Assembly (NCBI GenBank): GCA_003454835.1
Contig: DMTA01000173.1
Location: 1-13,665, forward strand
Length of the DNA: 13,665 nucleotides
Direction of reading: 5' to 3'
DNA from: Achromobacter sp.
Lineage (GTDB): Bacteria > Pseudomonadota > Gammaproteobacteria > Burkholderiales > Burkholderiaceae_B
The notes below the pieces were generated by a model, which was not told where the DNA came from, made no database searches, and was given only the letters and a program-made list of their open reading frames with translations. A program made the position numbers and the translations under genes. Shown one piece after another: positions 7,931 through 13,665 of this stretch; the first letter of the stretch is position 1; the number at the start of each line of letters is the position of its first letter.

Positions 7931-8020
7931 TCGAAACCGGACCCTTGCTTACCCTGTCCCTGTTTGATGGCGTGACTTGGTGCCAGCGGGGCCGTGCGTC
8001 GCCCGCCGCCTCCGGCAAGT

Positions 8021-8047
8021 AAAAATGCACCACCTGTCCTGGTGCTT
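8021..8047. terminator. hairpin between the ABC operon and csbD, possible weak terminator
   Basis: GCACCA (8027-8032) and TGGTGC (8040-8045) form a 6-bp stem with a 7-nt loop. On the plus strand it is followed by TTATAG, a poor U-tract. On the minus strand it is followed by ATTTTT, a better one, although no minus-strand gene ends nearby. It is the only terminator-like structure in the 226-nt gap after the ABC operon. Confidence 0.35.
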
Positions 8048-8076
8048 ATAGCTCTATCGCGGGTGCGGCACGGTTC

Positions 8077-8083
8077 CTATATT
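8077..8083 (+). promoter_or_regulatory. possible -10 element for the csbD-entericidin cassette (RpoS-like)
   Basis: CTATATT (8077-8083) fits a -10 box with the C at -13 favoured by the stationary-phase sigma factor RpoS (CTATACT). No good -35 is present, which RpoS tolerates. It would give a leader of about 65-70 nt. Both genes downstream belong to families known to be RpoS- or general-stress-controlled in other bacteria. The assignment rests on one short box. Confidence 0.35.
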
Positions 8084-8156
8084 GGACTTGTCCGCTGCCG
8101 GACTTTGGGTTTCCCCGGCGCGGTTTCACCCCACCTGAGACCTGAGGAGCGATGAC

Positions 8157-8339
8157 ATGGACAAGGACCGCATCAAGGGCGCCGCCAAGGAAGTGAAGGG
8201 CGCAATCAAGGAAACGGCTGGCAAAGTGACAGGCAGCACCCGCACCGAGGCCGAGGGCAAAGTGGAAAAAACCGAAGGCAAAGTGCAGCGTAATGTAGGC
8301 GAAGCCAAGGATCAGGCACGGGACTTGCTGGACAAATAA
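8157..8339 (+). CDS. CsbD-family general stress protein
   Basis: A 60-residue, highly charged, Lys/Glu/Ala-rich protein matching the CsbD-like family (E. coli YjbJ, Bacillus CsbD). It starts MDKDRIKGAAKEVKGAIKE and repeats a G-K-V/x-G pattern (TAGKVTG, EGKVEKTEGKVQ, then VGEAKDQARDLL). Family members are abundant stress or stationary-phase proteins of unknown molecular function, predicted to be helical and soluble. GAGGAG lies 7 nt before the ATG. The entericidin gene follows 55 nt later with its own strong ribosome binding site and shared terminator, so the two are probably co-transcribed. Confidence 0.93.
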   Translation: MDKDRIKGAAKEVKGAIKETAGKVTGSTRTEAEGKVEKTEGKVQRNVGEAKDQARDLLDK

Positions 8340-8394
8340 TCGCGGCTGCCAAGTGGCACCCGCAACGTCCAACGAACGCCCGAAGGAGAAGAAA

Positions 8395-8523
8395 ATGACC
8401 AACCGTATTTGGCTTGCGATGCTGCTTGCGATCTCCGCCGTGACCGCCGGCTGCAACACGATGGAAGGTGCCGGCAAGGATATCGAACGTGGCGGGGAGA
8501 AGATCCAGAACCAGGCCAAGTAA
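8395..8523 (+). CDS. entericidin A/B-family small lipoprotein
   Basis: A 42-residue lipoprotein precursor. Residues 1-19 are a short signal with lipobox VTAGC, so Cys20 would be lipidated and a 23-residue peptide released to an envelope membrane. The mature part NTMEGAGKDIERGGEKIQ is the entericidin signature (NTxxGxGKDIxxxGxxI). In E. coli EcnA/EcnB form an antidote/toxin-like pair active in stationary phase; here only one copy is present, so any toxin role is unproven. GAAGGAG lies 6 nt before the ATG. The next structure is a strong terminator. Confidence 0.93.
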   Translation: MTNRIWLAMLLAISAVTAGCNTMEGAGKDIERGGEKIQNQAK

Positions 8524-8541
8524 ACGCTGGCTGCCTGCATC

Positions 8542-8578
8542 AAAGGGTCGGCGCGTTGACGGCGCGCCGGCCTTTTTT
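8542..8578 (+). terminator. strong terminator after the csbD-entericidin cassette, possibly bidirectional
   Basis: GGTCGGCGCG (8546-8555) and CGCGCCGGCC (8563-8572) form a 10-bp stem with one wobble and a 7-nt loop. It can be extended by A-T pairs and runs into six T (8573-8578). The AAA on the left gives a short T-tract on the other strand, so it may also stop readthrough from the convergent dta gene. Between it and dta (8579-8685) I see no gene. Confidence 0.88.
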
Positions 8579-8672
8579 CGTTTCTGCGCAGGGCAGGTCA
8601 TTCGGCCGTGAAGAACGGGGCGAGTAAGCGGCCGGTCGGCGGATTCGCTTGCCAGTCCGCCCGCACAGCCCG

Positions 8673-8688
8673 CTGACTCACTGACTCA
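8673..8688. repeat. tandem 8-bp duplication at the dta 3' end
   Basis: CTGACTCA occurs twice head to tail, and the second copy contains the dta stop codon (TCA on this strand). This looks like a small slippage duplication with no evident function. Confidence 0.6.
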
Positions 8689-9825
8689 GCGCGAAAAGCC
8701 GCGCGCCGAGATTTCCCAGATATCTTCCACCACCCCGTCGCGCACCACCACCAGCCCATCATGGAGGTTGAACGTGGGGTCCACGTGCGAGGGCACCAGG
8801 CGCAGCACCGCGCCCAGATCGGGCGCCTGCGCCCCCGGCTCCACGCGCACGACGCCGTGCTCATCATTGATGGCGGTGTACGTCAGACCCGGTTCGCCGA
8901 CGATGGCGGGCGGGCCGCATTCGGCCGTGGTGGACTTGAGCCCCGCGTCCAGGATCACGCGGTCGGGCGCCGGCTTGCTCATGACGGTGGCCAGCACGAA
9001 CAAGCTGTTTTCAAACGCCAGGGGGCCGTCCCACTCGTTGGCGCCGTAATCGCCGTCCATGAAGGCGTAGGAACCGGCCTGCAGTTCGGTATAGACGCCG
9101 CTGGCCGCATCGAATTCGGCGCTGCCGGTGCCGCCTCCGGTGATGGTGTCGCAGGCGATGCCGCTTTCGCGAAGCAACTGCGCATACGACGCGGCAATGC
9201 GCGCCGCTTGGCGGCACACCTCGGCGCGTTCGTCGCGCGTGCGGTAATGCTGCACGGACCCGTGATAAGCCTGCAGGCCGGCGAAGTTCACGCCGGGCAG
9301 GTCACGCGCCTGTTGCGCCAACGCCAGCACGAGGGCGTCGTCCGACACGCCGCAGCGACCCTGTCCAACATCCACTTCCACGAGCACATCGATCTGCGCG
9401 CCCGCCTGCACCATCGCCTGTGAAACCTGCGCGAGGTTGTGCGCGTTGTCCACGCACACGCTCACCTTCGCCACGCGCGCAAGCTGGCCCAGCAGCGCCA
9501 GTTTGGCGGGGCCGACGACTTCGTTGCTGATGTGGATGTCCTGGATGCCGGCAGCGACAAAAGGCAGGGCCTCGCTGACCTTCTGGCAGCAGATGCCGCG
9601 TGCGCCCAGTTCAAGCTGACGCAGGGCGATTTGCGGACACTTGTGCGCCTTGGCGTGCGGCCGCAGCGCGACGTCGTGGCGGTCGGCCCAGGCCTGCATC
9701 GCGCGCAGGTTGGCCTCGAAGGGCGTCAGGTCCAGCACGAGGCTGGGCGTATCGACGCGGGCCAAGGGATCGCCCGGTTGCGCGGGCGGGGGCAGCGCAA
9801 TGCCGCGTATGACTTCCTGGGACAT
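8686..9825 (-). CDS. dta: D-threonine aldolase (fold-type III PLP enzyme, metal-dependent)
   Basis: A 379-residue alanine-racemase-fold enzyme of the D-threonine aldolase/D-serine dehydratase family. It cleaves D-threonine (and other D-beta-hydroxy amino acids) to glycine and an aldehyde in the cytoplasm, using PLP and a divalent metal. RPHAKAHK places the PLP lysine at K59, and PSHVDPTFNLHD places the metal ligands at His347 and Asp349. These are the residues reported for the Achromobacter (Alcaligenes) xylosoxidans enzyme, which this protein closely resembles from memory, including its MSQEVIRGIALP start. The Asp rather than Cys in HxD favours aldolase over D-serine dehydratase. GGAG is 8 nt before this ATG; an upstream in-frame extension of 38 residues is rejected. 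It is transcribed alone, divergent from the TAXI-TRAP operon and convergent with the stress cassette. Confidence 0.93.
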   Translation of the reverse strand: MSQEVIRGIALPPPAQPGDPLARVDTPSLVLDLTPFEANLRAMQAWADRHDVALRPHAKAHKCPQIALRQLELGARGICCQKVSEALPFVAAGIQDIHISNEVVGPAKLALLGQLARVAKVSVCVDNAHNLAQVSQAMVQAGAQIDVLVEVDVGQGRCGVSDDALVLALAQQARDLPGVNFAGLQAYHGSVQHYRTRDERAEVCRQAARIAASYAQLLRESGIACDTITGGGTGSAEFDAASGVYTELQAGSYAFMDGDYGANEWDGPLAFENSLFVLATVMSKPAPDRVILDAGLKSTTAECGPPAIVGEPGLTYTAINDEHGVVRVEPGAQAPDLGAVLRLVPSHVDPTFNLHDGLVVVRDGVVEDIWEISARGFSR

Positions 9826-9867
9826 CCTGATGACTCCGTAGTCTGACTGCTTGAGAGGTAACACGCG

Positions 9868-9938
9868 CATAACCAAAGCGGGACCACCCATAACCAAACG
9901 GGCGATGCACCCCCAGGTAAACGATAGCCCCGTAACCA
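9868..9938. repeat. phased TAACCA repeats in the dta/TRAP divergent region
   Basis: CATAACCAAA occurs at 9868-9877 and again at 9889-9898, exactly 21 bp apart. A third TAACCA lies at 9933-9938, exactly 42 bp from the second, so all three lie on the same helix face. The third is part of an imperfect dyad, GTAaCCA-T-TGGcTAC (9932-9946). Twenty-one-bp direct repeats are typical of AraC/XylS-type sites, and direct repeats are also used by MocR-type regulators. No such regulator gene is in the window. This is the best operator candidate for dta, the TRAP operon, or both. Confidence 0.5.
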
Positions 9939-9967
9939 TTGGCTACCAGTGGGCGACATGACAGAAT
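9939..9967 (+). promoter_or_regulatory. possible sigma-70 promoter of the TAXI-TRAP operon
   Basis: TTGGCT (9939-9944), 17 nt and CAGAAT (9962-9967) match the -35/-10 consensus at four of six positions each. Transcription would start near 9974, inside the dyad at 9967-9979, leaving a leader of about 115 nt before the receptor gene. The box qualities are only moderate. Confidence 0.35.
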
Positions 9968-9979
9968 TTCATCATGAAA
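9967..9979. promoter_or_regulatory. perfect dyad TTTCAT-C-ATGAAA, candidate operator
   Basis: A 13-bp perfect palindrome with a one-base centre in the 265-nt dta/TRAP divergent region. It overlaps the predicted -10/+1 of the TRAP promoter, where a bound repressor would block initiation. The regulator is unknown. Confidence 0.35.
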
Positions 9980-10090
9980 ACGGCCCCCAAGGGGAGGCCC
10001 ATTTCCGGCGGGGCAATGCTGCCGCGCCGGCGATGACAAGACGACCCACGTCACCCGACAGACCTGTCATTCCGTTCCGGAGAAGCTCGC

Positions 10091-11050
10091 ATGAAACTCA
10101 AGCATTGGATCACCGCCCTGACTGTCGCGGTTGCCGCTGTCGGCGCCACCAGTTCGGCACAAGCCCAGCAGTTTTTCCGCATCGGCACGGGCGGCACGGC
10201 TGGCACGTACTACCCGATCGGCGGCATCATCGGCAACGCCGTGTCGCAACCCGGCAAGCTGATCGCCACGGCGGTCGCCTCCAACGGGTCGGTCGCCAAC
10301 ATCAACGGCATCATGGGCGGCTCGTTTGAAGCCGGCTTCACGCAGTCGGACGTGGCGTTCTGGGCTTACAGCGGCACCGGCACGTTCGAAGGCAAGCCCA
10401 AGGCGCAGGACCTGCGTCTGATCTCGACGCTGTATCCGGAAAGCATCCATCTGGTGACGCGCAAGGGTTCCGGCATCAAGGGCGTGGCCGACCTGAAGGG
10501 CAAGCGCGTGTCGATGGACGAGCCGGGCTCCGGCACGCTGGTCGACGTGCGCCTGATCCTGGGCGCGTACGGCATGACCGACAAGGACGTGAAGGCCGAA
10601 TACCTGAAGCCCAATCAGGCGGGCGACAAGCTCAAGGACGGCGGCCTGGACGCGTTCTTCTTCGTGGGCGGCGCGCCGGCAGGCGCCATCGCCGAACTGG
10701 CTTCCACGGGCAACATTGAACTGGTGTCGCTGGTGGGTCCGGAAATTGACGCCCTGCGCGCCAAGCAGGAGTTCTTCACGCCGGACGTCATCACCGCCAA
10801 CACGTACCAGAACATCCCCGAGGTCAAGACGATTTCGGTGAACGCGCAGATGGTGACGTCGGCCAAGATCCCCGAGCAGACCGTGTATGAGGTGACCAAG
10901 GCGCTGTACAGCGACGCCACGCGCAAGACGCTGGACGCCGGCCACGCCAAGGGCAAGCTGATCACGCGTGAAAATGCGACCAAGGGCGCCGGCATTCCGT
11001 TCCACCCGGGCGCCGAGAAGTTCTACAAAGAAATCGGTTTGCTGAAATAA
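10091..11050 (+). CDS. TAXI-family TRAP transporter solute-binding protein
   Basis: A 319-residue periplasmic receptor of the TRAP-associated extracytoplasmic immunogenic (TAXI) family, which works with a fused TRAP permease in sodium-driven uptake. Residues 1-25 are a Sec signal peptide (MKLKHW, Ala/Val core, AQA cleavage). The mature start FFRIGTGGTAGTYYPIGG (28-45) is the family signature, followed by SNGSVANINGI, the QSDVAFWAYSG ligand-region segment, and VSMDEPGSGT. The few characterised TAXI receptors bind glutamate/glutamine-type or other carboxylates; no ligand can be read here. GGAGA lies 7 nt before the ATG. The cognate permease gene follows after 234 nt on the same strand; the dta gene diverges upstream. 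Confidence 0.95.
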   Translation: MKLKHWITALTVAVAAVGATSSAQAQQFFRIGTGGTAGTYYPIGGIIGNAVSQPGKLIATAVASNGSVANINGIMGGSFEAGFTQSDVAFWAYSGTGTFEGKPKAQDLRLISTLYPESIHLVTRKGSGIKGVADLKGKRVSMDEPGSGTLVDVRLILGAYGMTDKDVKAEYLKPNQAGDKLKDGGLDAFFFVGGAPAGAIAELASTGNIELVSLVGPEIDALRAKQEFFTPDVITANTYQNIPEVKTISVNAQMVTSAKIPEQTVYEVTKALYSDATRKTLDAGHAKGKLITRENATKGAGIPFHPGAEKFYKEIGLLK

Positions 11051-11051
11051 G

Positions 11052-11116
11052 CCCCCCCGTGCGCCTGCGGCGCTTCCCCCAGGGGCGCCGGTGGCGGACC
11101 GGCAGAGCCGGATCCG
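11052..11116. repeat. GC-rich hairpin-bearing intergenic element after the TAXI gene (repeat-like)
   Basis: Directly after the receptor stop comes a C7 tract, then a GCGCC-TGC-GGCGC mini-hairpin, a CCCCC-A-GGGG pair, and CGGACCGGC (11095-11103) folding on GCCGGATCCG (11107-11116) with one bulged A. The style resembles dispersed intergenic GC-rich hairpins common in Bordetella/Achromobacter genomes. Only one copy is seen here, so its repeat status is a recollection-based inference. The rest of the gap to 11230 shows no gene. Confidence 0.35.
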
Positions 11117-11230
11117 CGCGGCCCCGCTCGGACGGATCGGGTTCTTAATTCGGATTGCCTGCCTTTGAAGGGGTAGGCGAACTGTCGTAGTGCTTTATGT
11201 CGGCGGCGAATGCTTTCGCGCCGCATCTGA

Positions 11231-11256
11231 GCAGGGCCGCCGTTGTGCGGCCCTGC
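11231..11256 (+). other. perfect 10-bp stem-loop between the TRAP receptor and permease genes
   Basis: GCAGGGCCGC (11231-11240) and GCGGCCCTGC (11247-11256) form a perfect 10-bp stem with a CGTTGT loop, extendable by A-T and G-T pairs. Only CTTGC follows, so it is at most a partial terminator. It ends 28 nt before the permease start codon. Placement between a receptor and its permease fits the known use of intercistronic hairpins to keep receptor mRNA more abundant. Confidence 0.55.
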
Positions 11257-11284
11257 TTGCTGGATCACCTTGAGAATCACCGCG

Positions 11285-13309
11285 ATGGAAATCGATCACG
11301 AGAAAACCCAGAAGCTGGCGGAAAAGTACGATTCGGAAATCCGCTTCCGGCCGCTGGACAAGACTGCCACGTGGATCGTCTCGGGCCTGCTGGTCAGCCT
11401 CTCGATCTTTCATTACTACACCGCCGGCTTCGGCCTGCTGCGCGAGGCGACGCACCGCGGCGTGCACCTGGCCTTCGTGCTGAGCCTGATCTTCCTGGTC
11501 TTCGGCTTTTCCAAGTCGCATTACCAGCGCGAACCCAAGTCGACCTGGTATGCGCCGGGCGGCATTCCGCTGTACGACTGGATCATCGCGATCGCGCTGG
11601 CCCTGTCGGTGCTGTACATCCCCTACATCTTCGAGGACCTGGCGTTCCGCGTGGGCAATCCGCTGCCGCAGGACGTGCTGATGGGCTCGATCCTGCTGAT
11701 CGGCCTGTTGGAAGCCACGCGGCGCGCCATGGGCTGGCCGCTGCCGATCATCGCGCTGGTGTTCATGGCGTACGCGATGTTCGGACCGTACTTCCCCGGA
11801 CTGCTCAAGCACGCGGGCAATACGTGGTCGCAGGTCGTCAATCACATGTACCTGACCAGCCAAGGCGTGTACGGCGTGGCGGTGGGCGTGGTGGCGACCT
11901 ACGTGTTCCACTTCGTGCTGTTCGGCGTGCTGGCCACCCGCATCGGGCTGGGGCAGTTGTTCCTGGATGTGGCCTCGACCGTGGCGGGGCGTTACGCGGG
12001 CGGGCCGGCCAAGGTGTCGGTGTTTGGCTCGGCGATGTTCGGCATGATCTCGGGGTCGTCGGTGGCCAACGCCGTGACGGTGGGGTCGCTGACCATTCCG
12101 GCGATGATCCGCGTGGGCTATCCGCGCCATTTCGCGGCGGGCGTGGAAGCCGCCAGCAGCACGGGCGGACAGATCACGCCGCCCATCATGGGCGCGGCCG
12201 CGTTCCTGATGATCGAGTTCCTGGGGATTCCGTACCAGCAGATCGCCATCGCGGGCATCTTCCCGGCGTTCCTGTACTTCTTCGGCATGTTCATGCAGGT
12301 GCACTTCGAGGCCAAGCGCGAAGGCTTGCGCGGGCTGACCCCCGAGGAAATGCCCAAGCTCAAGCAGTCGTTCAAGATGCGCTGGCCCACGCTGATTCCG
12401 CTGGCGATGCTGATCGGCATGCTGGCCAGCGGCCGCACGCCGTATCTGGCGGCCTTCGCGGGCATTACGGGCTGCATCGTGGTGGGCATCCTCAATCCGT
12501 ACACGCGGCTGCGGTTGCGCGATCTGTACGAAGCCTTTGAAACCGGCGCGAAGTACGCGCTGGCGGTCGGCGCGGCCGCCGGCACGGTGGGTATCGTGAT
12601 CGGCGTGGTGACGCTGACGGGCGTGGGCTTCAAGATCTCGTACATCGTGATTGCCGCCTCGCAGGCGATGGCGTCGGGCGCGGCGTTCTTCCTGCCCGAA
12701 GCGATGACGGACATGCAGTCGATGACGCTGATCGCCGCGCTGGTCATGACCGGCATCGTCTGCATCCTGATGGGCTGCGGCGTGCCCACGACCGCCAACT
12801 ACCTCATCATGGTGGCGGTTGCGGCGCCGACGCTTGTGCAGCTGGGCGTGCAGCCCATCGCGGCGCACTTCTTCGTGTTCTATTTCGGCATCCTGGCGGA
12901 CATCACGCCCCCGGTGGCGCTGGCCGCCTACGCGGCGGCGGGCATGGCGGGCAGCGATCCCTTCAAGACCGGGAACACGGCGTTCCGGCTAGGCATCACC
13001 AAGCTGATCGTGCCGTTTGTCTTCGTGTTCTCGCCGTCGCTGCTGATTTCGGTGCAGGGGTTCACCTGGTACGACTTCTTCGTGACGCTGATCGGCTGCA
13101 TGGTCGGTCTGGTGCTGCTGTCTGCCGCCTTCTCGCGTTACATGCTGGTCGGCATGAAGAGCTGGGAGCGGTGGCTGTGCACGATCGGCGCGCTGCTAAC
13201 GATCATTCCGGGATTGGTCAGCGGCATCATCGGGTTGGTCATTTGCATCCCCGTCTTCATCCGCCAGCTGGCTGGCCTGAAACTGGAGAACGCGCCCAAG
13301 ACGGCATAG
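11285..13309 (+). CDS. TRAP transporter fused permease (4TM/12TM, TAXI type)
   Basis: A 674-residue inner-membrane protein in which the small DctQ-like and large DctM-like TRAP subunits are fused, as is usual for TAXI systems. The hydrophobic N-terminal third (about 30-165) is the small-subunit part; about 190-655 is the ion-transporter-superfamily part. DctM signatures are GMISGSSVANAVTVGSLTIPAM (253-274), STGGQITPPIMGAAAF (292-307), MGCGVPTTANYLIMV (496-510) and ADITPPVALAAYAAAG (538-553). Paired glycines and prolines in these segments build the sodium and substrate sites. The start at MEIDHEKTQ is preferred over an in-frame TTG at 11243, which falls in the loop of the intercistronic hairpin; GAGA lies 9 nt before this ATG. 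A strong terminator follows. It should transport the ligand captured by the TAXI receptor upstream. Confidence 0.95.
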   Translation: MEIDHEKTQKLAEKYDSEIRFRPLDKTATWIVSGLLVSLSIFHYYTAGFGLLREATHRGVHLAFVLSLIFLVFGFSKSHYQREPKSTWYAPGGIPLYDWIIAIALALSVLYIPYIFEDLAFRVGNPLPQDVLMGSILLIGLLEATRRAMGWPLPIIALVFMAYAMFGPYFPGLLKHAGNTWSQVVNHMYLTSQGVYGVAVGVVATYVFHFVLFGVLATRIGLGQLFLDVASTVAGRYAGGPAKVSVFGSAMFGMISGSSVANAVTVGSLTIPAMIRVGYPRHFAAGVEAASSTGGQITPPIMGAAAFLMIEFLGIPYQQIAIAGIFPAFLYFFGMFMQVHFEAKREGLRGLTPEEMPKLKQSFKMRWPTLIPLAMLIGMLASGRTPYLAAFAGITGCIVVGILNPYTRLRLRDLYEAFETGAKYALAVGAAAGTVGIVIGVVTLTGVGFKISYIVIAASQAMASGAAFFLPEAMTDMQSMTLIAALVMTGIVCILMGCGVPTTANYLIMVAVAAPTLVQLGVQPIAAHFFVFYFGILADITPPVALAAYAAAGMAGSDPFKTGNTAFRLGITKLIVPFVFVFSPSLLISVQGFTWYDFFVTLIGCMVGLVLLSAAFSRYMLVGMKSWERWLCTIGALLTIIPGLVSGIIGLVICIPVFIRQLAGLKLENAPKTA

Positions 13310-13325
13310 CAAAGGACGCTGAAAG

Positions 13326-13362
13326 AAAAAAAGGGGCGGATCTTCACAGGTCCGCCCCTTTT
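13326..13362 (+). terminator. strong terminator of the TRAP operon
   Basis: AAAAGGGGCGGA (13329-13340) and TCCGCCCCTTTT (13351-13362) form a perfect 12-bp stem with a 10-nt loop. An A-rich left flank makes it potentially bidirectional. It lies 16 nt after the permease stop. Confidence 0.88.
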
Positions 13363-13407
13363 CACTGAATCAGCCATTTTGTCAGCATTTGGGTGCAAAA
13401 TAGGCGT

Positions 13408-13421
13408 CCTTGCGTGCAAGG
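13408..13421. promoter_or_regulatory. perfect 14-bp palindrome upstream of smg
   Basis: CCTTGC-GT-GCAAGG is fully symmetric and lies in the 185-nt gap between the TRAP terminator and smg, about 130 nt before the smg start. It is a possible operator; no known consensus is recognised. Confidence 0.3.
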
Positions 13422-13452
13422 TGACGTAGTACAACATCCGCCTTTTCCCCGG

Positions 13453-13481
13453 TTGCCCGGCAAAATAAATCGGCGTAAAGT
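13453..13481 (+). promoter_or_regulatory. possible sigma-70 promoter of smg
   Basis: TTGCCC (13453-13458), a 17-nt spacer and TAAAGT (13476-13481) match the consensus at four of six positions each. They lie in the most AT-rich stretch of the window, about 60 nt before the smg start codon. Confidence 0.4.
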
Positions 13482-13547
13482 AAAATTCATGTTTGCTGGT
13501 CTGCCGATATGCGGGCCGACTGTGCAAACAGGCACAAACTGCGCCAT

Positions 13548-13665
13548 ATGTTCGATATCCTGGTCTATCTGTTCGAGAATTACTACACGCCTCAGGCCTG
13601 TCCTGCTGCCGATGTGCTCGCCAAGCGGCTCGCCGCTGCCGGTTTCGAGCACGAGGACATCGACG
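13548..13665 (+). CDS. smg: Smg protein (DUF494), N-terminal part, cut by the window end
   Basis: The first 39 codons of an ORF that runs off the window. [13 protein letters not shown] is the characteristic start of Smg/DUF494 proteins, and the following acidic-hydrophobic [19 protein letters not shown] also fits. Smg is a small conserved beta/gammaproteobacterial protein of unclear function, usually encoded next to dprA and a topoisomerase gene. In this window its upstream neighbour is a transporter gene, so dprA is not immediately upstream. Only a weak AGG precedes the ATG, but no alternative start gives the family N-terminus. Confidence 0.85.
   Translation, partial: MFDILVYLFENYYTPQACPAADVLAKRLAAAGFEHEDID

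Noticed and set aside
8354..8368. TGGCAC upstream of the entericidin gene as a sigma-54 -24 box
   Set aside because: The required GC 10 nt further on is GT and no TTGC follows.
9826..9939. N-terminal extension of dta by 38 residues
   Set aside because: It covers the phased repeats, and the known homologue starts with MSQEV at the internal ATG, which has its own GGAG.
11195..12868. Long minus-strand open frame (557 codons) opposite the TRAP permease
   Set aside because: His/Arg-rich shadow of a clear membrane protein gene, with no family features.

Overview
The window is about 13.7 kb of GC-rich, tightly packed chromosomal DNA. It most likely comes from Achromobacter or a close relative (Alcaligenaceae, Burkholderiales). 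Three things point there: a D-threonine aldolase whose sequence and active-site numbering match, from memory, the characterised enzyme of Achromobacter (Alcaligenes) xylosoxidans; an orphan Bug-family periplasmic receptor, a family hugely expanded in Bordetella and Achromobacter; and the start of a beta/gammaproteobacterial smg gene. No database search was possible, so the genus is an inference.

Layout, left to right. (1) 61-1254, minus: argD-type acetylornithine/ornithine aminotransferase, divergent from (2) 1482-2447, plus: a tripartite tricarboxylate-type (Bug/TctC) solute receptor closed by a strong terminator. (3) 2706-3765, plus: an SDR oxidoreductase and a small three-helix membrane protein 22 nt downstream, followed by (4) 3893-4801: a CrgA-like LysR regulator. 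(5) 5091-7930, plus: a four-gene polar amino-acid-type ABC importer (receptor, two permeases, ATPase) with overlapping genes, preceded by a well-formed sigma-54 (-24/-12) promoter candidate. (6) 8157-8523: a two-gene stress cassette of CsbD-like protein and entericidin-type lipoprotein, ended by a strong terminator. (7) 8686-9825, minus: D-threonine aldolase, divergent from (8) 10091-13309: a TAXI-type TRAP transporter (receptor plus fused 4TM/12TM permease), ended by a strong terminator. (9) 13548 to the window end: the first 39 codons of smg (DUF494).

The theme is nutrient capture. Three different receptor-dependent uptake systems (Bug/TTT, ABC, TRAP-TAXI) sit among amino-acid enzymes (ArgD, D-threonine aldolase), an oxidoreductase and a regulator, as is common in metabolically versatile soil and opportunistic Burkholderiales. 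The dta/TAXI divergent pair may be a functional unit in which the transporter imports a substrate related to the aldolase; this is inferred from position only.

I found no tRNA, rRNA, CRISPR array, insertion sequence or phage gene, and no clear novel multi-gene system. The points most worth a second look are regulatory: the sigma-54 promoter of the ABC operon, three helically phased TAACCA repeats between dta and the TRAP operon, and a GC-rich hairpin-bearing intergenic segment between the TRAP receptor and permease genes.
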